Origin: Trissonchulus latispiculum
Taxonomy: Eukaryota > Nematoda > Enoplea > Enoplida > Ironidae
NCBI GenBank assembly: GCA_030248195.1
Contig: JASAND010006991.1
Location: forward strand, 62,001 to 126,000
Direction of reading: 5' to 3'
Length of the DNA stretch: 64,000 bases
Shown: positions 43,428 through 54,600 of the stretch, piece after piece
Position numbering within the stretch: the first letter of the stretch is position 1
How the letters are laid out: every line of letters begins with the position of its first letter
The notes under the pieces: model-generated
The model's input: only the letters and a program-made list of their open reading frames with translations
Told to the model about the DNA's origin: nothing
Database searches by the model: none
Program-made: the position numbers and the translations under genes

Positions 43428-46400
43428 CGGTTCCTAACTAAGTCTGGATGAGTACACAGTAATTTATTAACAAACGACAAGGTTAGATATGCTCGGTGAA
43501 TAATTAACAGTAATGACAGCAAAATTATCAAACAGGGGTCACTGGACAGCTAATACTCACTACAATTATCAACAGTATATTATCAAGGTACAGGGTACCA
43601 GGGTTGCCAACTCTTTTGATAGATTAATACTTTTAAATTGACCGATATTAGGGGAAGACTGGTTGTTAACAATTCGAGGAAGGATTCTTTCTTTCTTCCT
43701 TCTTCTCTTACTATAACTAACAGGGACAAAGCTTCACTCTAACTTAACCTTGGGTTCCTCTTCTTCAGGTATTGATTACAGGGTACTGTCAGGTACAGTG
43801 TGTACGCGTGAGTTGTGTATGTGAAGATAGCTTCCTTATCCGTCTACTCACAAGTTAAACTAAACAACAGTTAACCGATAATTAATTAAAGTTAAAGATA
43901 TAGCACTTCTGTTCCGGGAATGGGTGAGCGGGCTTAGATCTGGTATTAAAGACTCTCAAGGAATCCCACAGATCTAAGGCGGCTATCGGACGGTGGAGAG
44001 TACAAACACAGGGGTCGGTCTAGGCGGGGAGTTACCAGGAGATGCCCGAAATATAATTAGTATAAATTAAAATGATAGTTTAATAAGTTCTTTTCTTTCG
44101 GCTGACTTCGCTGAATCTAGACACGCGCTTCTGAGAGACTGGTTAGGATTAGACCTAAGCCAGAGACCGGGGAGCCTGAGCTCCCAGGATGGAGAGAAGC
44201 AAAGCAACAGACAATTTGAACATAGTGAATTAATGTTAAAAGTAGAATTAGAGAAGACTGTCACAACGTTCAAGCACTGATAGGTTTCAGTGGTTCCCAA
44301 TTCGATTCGGTGCCAGAAATGGTCTCTGCCTTAGACTCTAAACTCCTGAGCTCATCTAGTGTTCAGCAATGTACCTTCCAACTGACTGTTCCAGGCAAAT
44401 GACTGATTATGATACCACACTGACAAGATTCTGATTCCAACTAATACTGACTTCTGATTACCAAACGACTGCTACGGACAAAGTCCTTCGGATTAAGCAC
44501 TGACTGATACTGGGCAGATCACAGGCAGATCAAGTTCGCTGGCAGGTGCGCTCCTCTGGATCACCTGAATCAAATGGGTTAAAACCCATTAGAACAGGAC
44601 ACAAGTGCGGGATTCAAACCCAGCAACTATTACTCACTTTAGATGGCTTTCTGAGGTAAAAGTTGAACTTTGTAAATTTTAAGTAACATTTGGCCAAGAC
44701 AATTGAAAGTAGCGTGTTTTTAGGCCAGTTTACAGTTAGGACGGACTTAGTAGCGCGTTATTGCTTTGGGCACAAACGGATTTTAACCAAATATCAATTT
44801 CTAGGCGATTTTCTGCTATATAGTGCAGAAAATCGCAGGTACAACACGGTTCTTCCGTAGATATTTGGTTTACATTGATTAAACGTGCAATGGGAGTTTT
44901 GGGCATTTTGTGAGCAGGAAAGCACCCGTTTCCTGCACGAGACTGACATTGAGCACAAGACATTCGCTTTCTTAAACTTATTACTTTTCTAAAATTCATT
45001 CGAAGATGGTTCCAGAAGATTTCTAAGTCATGTCTACAGGTTAACTTTATTATACTTATTAGCTATCATGGATATAGTTTTTTTTGGATACTTACGTACT
45101 ATTATTTACAATGTGTGCCATTCGATTCCGTTGTGCAGTTCTAGATGTTGGTTATTAGGCGTACTTCAATATTGGTGACCGCAACTGCCAGAGAGTATCT
45201 GACGGTATCATAGTTAACTTTTAGAGTTGTAAGTTGGCATAAAAAGTTTGAGCAACGGCCATGGTGCTTGTTACAAAACTGCAGAGTGGACCGAGATTGG
45301 TTGTTTCATTAACAAGTACAATTGAGGGCAAGCGCTGTTGTTCAGTGCTGCTTTTCCTGCAGCACTGAACCTTTAGGAACAGAGTTAGCACAGGACCTTT
45401 TTAACATTCTCGATAGGGACCTGGCATAAAAGTTTGGCGAGTTTTAACCAATGTTTTACGGAAAATTACCAACTAGAACACATTTGACCGTTTGGTTGTC
45501 ATGAACGCGTGAGGGCACGAATGGCACAGTCCTAACCAATAAGTATTCGTACAACCTAGCATATTTGCAAACGAACCAGCACGAAGTCCTTATTTGCGAT
45601 TCGTCCGCTCCTTGAGCATAGGACTACCTACGCGGACGAATCGAGGACTACTTAGTAGTTAAAGCCCATTCTGGGAGTCCCCGTGACTCTGAATTAAGCT
45701 CACTACTTGGTTGGCATATAATGCGACACGACAATAGACACCTGTTCCTGCTGGTTGACATTCACACGTTCTTTTTAAACATCAATTGGCAAACGGACAC
45801 TCGGACACTTATTCGCAATCACACAATCCCCTACCTAAAAACGGGAATTCTATCATAGTTCCGGACGCACAAAGCCCATGCACCCGATGGGAATCGACAT
45901 ACCGTTAGGTTTTGGGGCAATCCATACTGTTAACGTTTTTGACCCATCAGGATTCTGTTCTTTAGACTGATAACACCCATTTTAATGATGACTAGAATTT
46001 GGGTAATTATTACCGATAGTTGTAATCAATACTTCGAAGAGTTAGATTGATAGCATTCTGGATTATCCCAATTCTGCAATTCACGTAACTAACAGACATT
46101 CAGCTAACCCAATTAATGCCCTAATGATGGTCGAGAAACGTGATTTGACTGCTAATTATTGTTGAACAATAGTTGTTAATGTAGGAATGAGAAATATTAA
46201 TTTGAAGCTGAGGGTCATTAGTTGGGCAGTTTCTTAACAACATTTATACGAATGTGGCAGTCCTCACAACCCCTATCGTACAAGGGGAGTTTCCGTGAGT
46301 TGCCGCTCAGTTAATCAAAACATTCATTCATCGGGCATTCACAACGGCATACAAAACAGACATTCAAGATTCATTCCAATCATGCATTTCTGAAACTTGA

Positions 46401-49400
46401 TTGACTTCGGAACCTCACGCTCCATGAGGGGTTTACCCGGATAATCGCCTTACGTGAATTTAGAAACACATTCACACCCTAGCGACACATTCTTCCAATA
46501 CATAGCTAGCTATTAAAAATACAAATTACTTAACTAAACCCTAGTTCTATGTGCATATTTGATTATGAACTTTAAACTTCGTTGCGCTCGGATTTGGCTA
46601 TTGCAATTCCGCAGAATTGCTTTGTAAAAGAAATTTTGTGAAAAAACTGGAACTTGGAAGTTTGGTGAAACTTTGTATAAAGTTTGAAAGAAAGCCCGTG
46701 AGTAATAATTGCTCGGCAATTATTACTAACAACAAGGTTAAATTAAACTAAATACACAATTAACTGAAAGCTACAGAAAGCTGAGGAAGCCGGCCATTCC
46801 TCTCAAAAACTGCTTAAATAGTTAAATAATTAAAAGTAAAATCAACTCATAGTTTTAGGATTGATTTAAAATGACCTGTACGATTTTGATACCTAGCAAT
46901 TTAAAAGCCGACCTAACGCTGAAATTAATACACAATACAGAACTGTTGTTTTAAAACAATGCGTTGCCTTTTATAAAAGTCATGGCCGGCAACTCCTAGT
47001 TGCCGGCTGTGGGGGAGAACATTTCTACTGACTAGCTTATTAGTATCAGAGCCGTAATTAAGGGGCTCTCTAGCTTAAACCTAGGGGTTAGGTCCCCCTC
47101 AAAATCCCGTTGAATACTACAAAAATAAACCCACAAAGTGACAACGAAAGAGAGAAGAACATAAGGAAGTTTTAGAAGAAACGCGTAATTTTGAGCCGTG
47201 GCTTGGCGAACTAAAAACACAAAGAGAGAAAGAATGAGCATGTCTCAAGACCTCCGTCAAACAGGAGGGATTTACATGGACTGCCCCGAATTTAAAATCA
47301 TAAAATAATAAATGAAATTAAAGCTAAGGAAATTAAATTGGCTCGGAAGCTCATCATGCTAGAAAACTTAAAATTGGCCTTCTGGCCGAAGGTGTTAAAA
47401 GTCGGAATTTGGAGATTTAAAAATACCAAATATTGGCCTCTTGGCCGTGACTTGAATTCGTAGGAAGGGTGGCCATTCGGCCTTAAAAACATAAACAAGG
47501 GCCGAAGGGCCAAAATACAACATATATATATAAAATTGGCCAAAGGGGCCACAGTATGAATCCTAATTTTTGTCCTAGTCCGCAAAATAAGGCCGGACAT
47601 AAGAGGTCCATGTGGCCACTCAAGTTGTTAGTGCTCGTGCGTTAACTCAGTTCTTCCTTTTCTGGCCAGTGTGGGCCAGAAAAGGGTCCTTAGATGCGTC
47701 CTATGGGGGGCGTGCATTGCTATTTTCCCGAGACACACCAGTGTCACGAGAAGCAATACACGCGGGGAATAGGGGACTTTTAAACGACCGTCTACGGCCG
47801 GGTCTCAACGAACACTGAATAGAATTTGAAAATTGGGGAGCGAGCGACAGCTCGCTGACAGCCCGCAATAAAAGCGGCTTTCTTTAATTTTGGGGGAAAC
47901 TTCTAGAAGTTTCTAGAAGCTTCCCATGTTTTGTACGTGAGATCCGGGCTCTTTTCGGCCCGGAGACCAGGTGCGAGGTCAGATTAATGAGGTTTGGGAA
48001 ATATAGCCCACAACTGGTCCCTTTTTTGATGGATTTCGGGGTCGAAACTTGGGCGAATTTTATAAAAGTTTTGGGTTTACACGTAAACGCAACCAAAGGG
48101 ATAGGTGATAAAATCGCGGTCTAAACTTGCTCAAAAATTAACGAAAAGCTGTGGAATTTAGGCCAACCTGGGCCTATATAATACAAGAGAGGTATTAATA
48201 ATTAAAATGGACTTGAAAAATTTGGTTTGTTAATATTAAAATTGTTTTAATATTCCTTTGTTCTCGGCCCCTCATTCTTGAGTCTCGCCTGGACTCTTGG
48301 CCGAGAACAAAGCGTGCCGGTCATTTGTCTTCGGCAACAATTGTTCTCTGCTACTGGAAACTCCTTGTTTCCAACAAGTCGAGAGCAGGAAAACGACGAC
48401 CAAAAAGGAAAATAAAATGGGAAAAAGATGAAAAAATATGCACATAGGTATTTTTACGTAAGTTCTAACTAACTAAGAATTGTATTGTTAACTTCTACGT
48501 ACTTAACTACCTAGGTTTGGTTTTCTTTTCTTTTAATTTAATTTATTTTTGAGGCCACTAGGCCCCCTACGAACCAATAGGATGTAGAAAAGGTGTGTAC
48601 TAACTCTCCCTTTCGAGAGGCAATTCTCCTGCTGGACTAAAGGCCAGCCCAAAGTTCACGAAAGGGCAACCTTCTAGACAACATGACTGGACTTGACACA
48701 AAGGTTACGTAAGTCTTAGTTAAGTTACACCCAACTTTTGAAATACTAAAATTACGAAATGACAAACATTTTACTAAAACATTTTTGACCATAACTTTCT
48801 TAATATTGGGAGTTGAGAAATAAAATTTACATTTTTGGGATCAGCGTCGAATTGCCTTTCGATTGAGCCTATGTTATGTTTCCACATAAAATTTCGATTA
48901 TTACGTACTTATTGCCTGATTAGTGCTAATTAACCCTAATTAACACCAATTAGCTCATACTAATACTAATTTAACCTAACTGATTGCTAAAAATGGGAAA
49001 TTAATGCCAAATAATGTCAAACATGACTACCTACGCCTAAATACGGTTACCTATGCACTTGTAACTACATATTATTTGCTGATTAAGGATAAGTCCACAT
49101 AGTAACTACCGTATACCAATGAACCATCTTCGTATGATTGAATTTGATAGTAACCTTGAGATTATTGCTTGCAAACAAAGGGAGATTACACATTTTTGTG
49201 GGTGATATTAAGACCTTTTCTTCGAGTTTTGGGTGGTCGGTAAGAATATGCGAGTTGACTAAGATTGGGTTCTAATGACGAGGCACCAGCTCCTCATTAA
49301 AGTGTGAACTTTTTGCAATTATTATCTGTTCAGGGATAACAAGATCCGAGTGAAAAGGCACCCGCTTTTCACAGGGAGGCAATATTAAGGGATTTCCTTC

Positions 49401-49600
49401 CAAACTACCTAACTGACTAAGGTGTGTATTAATTTATAATGCTGTTCTACTTATATTACTAGACCTGACCTTATAAAGCGGATTTAGCCAATCTTCCCTT
49501 TCATTCCTCTAAGAATTGGTCACACTTTAGAGATTGGCAACCCTGTTCTTAATGACACACAAATACAATTACAGCTTGGACGTTCATTCAAGAAACTACG
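43428..49600. mobile_element. Large non-coding hairpin-rich region, probably mobile
   Basis: Over 6 kb without a convincing ORF but with many perfect short hairpins, for example 44805-44836 (12-bp arms), 45340-45370 (12), 45597-45643 (12), 46701-46727 (12, loop TCG), 46985-47007 (10, loop CCT), 47656-47685 (12) and 48256-48312 (14). The 24-bp block at 44563-44586, with some similarity before it, is shared with 35618-35641. The limits are not defined and more than one element may be present. The region may also be part of a long intron of the RBMS gene. Confidence 0.45.
47895..47924. promoter_or_regulatory. Perfect six-unit heat shock element
   Basis: Six contiguous 5-bp units alternate exactly as required for heat shock factor binding: gGAAa cTTCt aGAAg tTTCt aGAAg cTTCc. 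All 18 key bases match. Three units are enough for an HSF trimer, so two trimers could bind. A TATA-like TATATAA lies at about 48174-48180 on the plus strand. It sits in the non-coding hairpin-rich region, so it may drive a mobile element. Confidence 0.8.
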
Positions 49601-50320
49601 ATCATGGCAATCTTTGACTTAGCCCACTTTCTGAGATCGTTCTTAGCCTTTTTGAGTGATCATTGAGCAAATTCTTCTCTTTGGGCCAATTCTTCAAAAA
49701 TCTGATTTTTTATTTAACCAATTTCATTACATATATTTCATGTCTTTGAGCACTGACAATGACGATAACAACCCGATACAATGTGGGGGGCGGGGCCCCC
49801 CAGAAGTTGAAGAAATTTTTTGCTTTTTAGATGAAATCGTCCTTTAAATCTTTAATTCTTTTCATTTTGCAGAAACAAGAAAATTTTTTAAAATTTACCC
49901 TTTTTGAAGGGAAAAATAAGCATTTTTGCTAAACTCGCACGACATTTTAAGCTTTTTCTATCCAAAAATCTGGTAAAAACGTTGGAAATATACGTACGTA
50001 TATAAACGCTCACGAAATTTTGTTGACATGCCTTTTTTCTGTTTTTTTTCTGGTTGCTTTTACTTACCTTCAAATCGCAACGACAGGGCTGCCCTCCAGA
50101 TCCATCCCTAGTTAGTAGTTATAACATTTATGCAATAAACGTTCTTAAACATCCTATCCTGGTACATACGTACGTATATATAAGCTCTCATTCCATTCTA
50201 GCTGAGATAATCCGAAGAGAAAGTTTTTAAAGAAAATATTCAGCGAAATTGGTATGAGAAACTTGCATCAAAAAATGCAATTGAATTATGTAGCATAAAG
50301 ACTCGTAGCCTATGGCTTCG

Positions 50321-50351
<31 letters not shown>

Positions 50352-50632
50352 GATATACTGATTGACTGTTCAAACATCGTCGAAGCTTAACATCACTAAG
50401 ATAATATATAAACATATATATATAGCGGGGGTTTGGGGGCGGCAGCCCCCAAAATTTGAGAATTTTTTGAAAAATCACTGTTAAAACGTAATAGAAACTT
50501 TGCATTCTTGTTAAATTTGAGTGCTACTGCCACATTTTGGCTTGGTCATTCTGTCGTCATTTTTATTTTGGCGTCGTCAAAACTATTGTTCATTTCTGCA
50601 AACGACGCTATTTTTGACCAAAAAAAACCTAG
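49601..50632. other. AT-rich sequence with simple repeats
   Basis: Contains a G/C-rich block near 49784-49802, an (AT)n run at about 50322-50348 and a GGGGGC..GCCCCC pair near 50427-50451. No exon recognised. Confidence 0.4.
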
Positions 50633-51470
50633 TTTTATTGTCCGAACGGTATATTTTTTCGCTTGCGCCAAAAAATCTCCCGACAAACGTCGATGAATCT
50701 GGACAAATTTTAGATTAAAATAACGCTAAAATATGAATCTACGGTATCCTGGCATTTTTTAGGGTTTTGAAAGTGGGGGGCTTTGCCCCCCCCCCCCTAG
50801 GGAGGGGGAGGTGGGAGGGGCTTCCGAAAAGTGGGGGGGGCGAGTCCAAGGTATAAAATACCAAAATTTTTAGCGAAAGGCAAAAACACAAAAAAATCGC
50901 TGTTTTTAAGCTTAAAATTAACTTATAAGTCCATAAATTAGCTAAAAATTAAGAAAATTCTTGAAAATTCGACCTCAAAAACTTACTTTTTCGACACTTT
51001 TGAGCGACCCCCAAACAGTGGGGGGGGGCTTGCCGAAAAGTGGGGGGGCTCCGAAAAGTGGAGGGGGAACCGAACAGTGGGACACCCCCCACCCCCCCCC
51101 CACTAAAAAAATGCCATCTATATATCTTGGAATTAGAATTTTAATTTAGGCTTTTGAAATTTTTTAATTAATTTTTGAAGGATTAAAATTTCACTTGACG
51201 CTAAAATCGTGTTAAATTTTAAACCTTCAAAAATTAATAAAAAAATTTTAAAGGCTTAAATTAAAATTTTAATTCCAAGATGCCTCAGTTTAACATTTTA
51301 GCGTTATTTCAATGGGAAGATTTTTTTGGCGCAAGCGAAAAAATGACAACTTTTTACACTGCCTATTTTTAACACATGAAACCTCAACTTTGAGGTGTAA
51401 TTACTCGACAACTGTAAGACTTACGATTTTAATTTCAAAAACTCGTTAAAATATCCCGTTTGGACAATAA
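50633..51470. mobile_element. Foldback element with nested G-rich and hairpin elements
   Basis: The outer arms pair: TTTTATTGTCCGAACGG (50633-50649) with CCGTTTGGACAATAA (about 51456-51470), then TTTTTTCGCTTGCGCC with GGCGCAAGCGAAAAAA, then AATAACGCTAAAAT with its inverse. Inside are a G-rich element (about 50749-51117) with TGGCATTTTTTAG ends and a hairpin of about 155 bp (51125-51281). Confidence 0.65.
50749..51117. mobile_element. G-rich MITE
   Basis: Inverted ends CTGGCATTTTTTAG and CTAAAAAAATGCCA. The interior is full of runs of seven or more G separated by AAAAGTG or CCGAAAAGT. Confidence 0.55.
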
Positions 51471-51661
51471 AAAATCGTCGAGGTCGGACAAAATATCGAA
51501 AGTCGAAAAAATGGCCCAAAAATGGACCCCCTAAAGACACCAAAAATGATGCTGACTTTCATAAACCTCGCCCTACAACGTACATAAATGTCGGAGTACC
51601 AGATTTGTAGTCATATGGTACAGTTTTGTTTTGCACAACTTCAGGAGCTATAATATTTTAG

Positions 51662-54600
51662 CAGGAACAGGATCCCACCAATCTCTACATTGCCAATCTG
51701 CCACCACACTGGACCGAACAGAACCTGGAGTCGCTGTTTCAAAACTATGGCACCGTTATATCCACCAGGGTGCTTAGGACGCAAACCGGGGATAGTCGAT
51801 GTGTCGGTTTTGCAAGGTATAAATAATGAAAAATGCAATGAAATAATTAACTGAATAGTTTAATTTTATCGCGCTCAGTGATACCAAGAGTACGTAAGAG
51901 TATGCCACTAGGCACACTCTCTGTTATGAGAGCAAAAACTAGGCTCTGGTCGCTAACGGCTGACCCCTACCGCAAATTAGACCCATCTCTTTAAACAAAT
52001 TCGTACACTATGCTTGTGTTCTAAAGCTTGAAGCCGGCGCAAAATTCGCGCACGCACTGCTTGTGTATTCCAGCATAAGCAAGTAAAGATAGAGCGAGTG
52101 AGCGTACCCCCGTTTGGACCAGGTACTGATTTGCGGTGATGTCACTAGGGTCTGATTTGTGAGGGAGGTCATCCCGTTAGCTAACAGAGCCTAATTTTTG
52201 CTCTGATAAAAGCGAATGTAGCTAAGTGGCTAGTGGCATACTTTTATCATATCTTTCCTACGAGACAGTTTATCTTGAAAATGGACCCGTGTAAACTAGT
52301 GTTGTTTCAGTAGCCGATTTTAGTTTCAGTTTCAGTTTCAGTCGGTGGTCCGAAGTAATTTCACTTTCAGTCGGTGGACCAAAATAGTTTCTGTTTCAGT
52401 TTAAGTTTCAGTCGGCAACGTAAAATGATTTCAGTTTCAGTTTTAGTTTCAGTCGGAGTTTCAGTTTCAGTTTCAGTTTACTTTAAAACTAACGGTTTCC
52501 AGCCCTCTGAGTTGGCATAAAGCACAATTTCATGTTTACTCAGTCTCCCCAGCAGCAGTACTAACAGAATCGAAGCTCAAATTTTTCAAAATGTCAAGTT
52601 TTAAGGAACGACTGAAACTAGTTTCAGTCCGAGTTTCAGTTTTTTACCAAAATTGGTTTCAGTTTCAGTTTCCTGGGTTTATTTTAGGCAAAAATAAGTT
52701 GGGGGGGACGCCCCCCCCACTAGGGGGGGGGGAGGTCGAAAAGTGGGGGGAATACAATGGGCCAAAAATGCTAAAAATGCAGTATAAACAGCCTGTTTTC
52801 CACATACACTGCTATAACTATGCTTAAAAGTGCTCAAAAATCAAGTTTTAGCACCAAAAAAGGCGATTTTTGATCAAAAATTTCCGGCGACGCCGGAAAA
52901 ATTTTGAAAATTTTGACCAAAAATTCTAAAAATTTGGTAATTTCTGGGCATCTTAGGGTGAGTGGGGGGGGAAGCCCAAAAAAGTGGGGGTGGGGCCGAG
53001 TGGGGGGGAGGTGCTCGAGTGGGGGGAACCCAAAAAGTGGGGGGCGCCCCCCCAGTAAAGTAAACCCAGGTTTCAGTTTCAGTCGACAGCCTAGAAAAGT
53101 TTCAGTTTCAGGTTTAGTTTCAGTGACTGAAACTGAAACCTGTACAAACTGAAACCTAGTTTCAGTTTGAGTTTCAGTGACTGAAACATCACTAGTGTAA
53201 ACTTAAGAATTGAGGAACTATTAGTCTATGTGTTAGTTAATTAAGTAGTTAATTATTTAGTTTTTCTGTTTTTTTCAGAATGGAAAGTCGTGAAAAATGT
53301 GATGAAATCATTCGAAATTTCAGTGGAAAACCTGTGCCGGGTATGTACAAAGTCTTGTCGTCTTTTCCTTTGATAGTGCGTTAAATTATCAACGAATTAA
53401 TAAATTAGTTATTGTAGCAAATCGCGGCAGCTATTCAATTCTGAGCGACTTCAGGATTTGAGATTAGTCTGCTCTAACTGCGGATGCTTGAAATGTCCGA
53501 GTCCAAAAGAGGCCGCATGCAGCCTAGGACTAGCTTAGGATGTGTAGATCTTTCGTGCAGTGTGTGTATGTTTCAGTCCACATTGCTTTTGTTAGTGTCA
53601 TCATAAATCGACATTCTCTGTTACGGTATCCTGGGTTTACTTTAGTGGGCCCCCCCACTTTTTTGCCTCCCCACTCGAGCACCTTCCTTCCACTTTTTTG
53701 GGCTTCCCCAACTCATCCTGGGGTGCCCAGAAATTGCCAAATTTTTTGGGATTTTTGGTCAAAAGTTTCAAAATTTTTCCTGTTTCGCCGGAATTTTTTG
53801 GTCAAAAGTCGTCTATTTTGGTACTTAAACTTAATTTTCGAGCACTTTTAAGCATGGTTATTGCAGGCAGAACCTGTAAAAAGAGGCTATTTTTAGCATT
53901 TTTATCCCATTTCATTCCCCTCGCTTTTGGACCTCCCCACCCCCACTTTTTCCGCCTAAAATATATAAACCCAGTATAATCTGCCACTGTAAAATATTTC
54001 TGTCGTAGAACTATTGTATCAAAGTGAAAGAGTATGGATCGATCTGCAACTAAAAATTTGTCTCCCTTCCCGCATTGCATCCTGATAAATAATTTCTGCC
54101 TAAGTAAATAACTGTTTTTTGTATTTTTTCTGTTTTAGGTTGCAATGAACCGTTGTTGGTCAAGTTTGCTGACAGTGCCAAGAAGCGAAATCAGAAGCTG
54201 GCCAGTCAGCATGAAAATTCCAATTCCACTGTTTCCAGTGCTGATGTAATAAGCCTTTTTCTAAGCCATTTCTATTATTTTTCAAATAAGTTTGATCATA
54301 CCACGGTTTCATTCAGAGATTTTCGAAAACGATACTGAAGAATTGGAACTGAACTCAGAACGCTTGATGCACTTGCTGAAGCTGTCGCATTCTCATTTTG
54401 TAGTCCTTTTGTATTCAAATTATTTGGTATCGATCGATGACTGTATTAAAGTCACTGTCCATCCTCCTTATTATGCTTTTTCCGACTGCAAGGAGCATTT
54501 TATGTAGGTGCCCGATTATGTCAGCGACCGACAATCAGCCATTACCCATATTACTTTTTTCATGTTCCGGAGACTTTTATTTTTATTTCCTATTTTTTTC

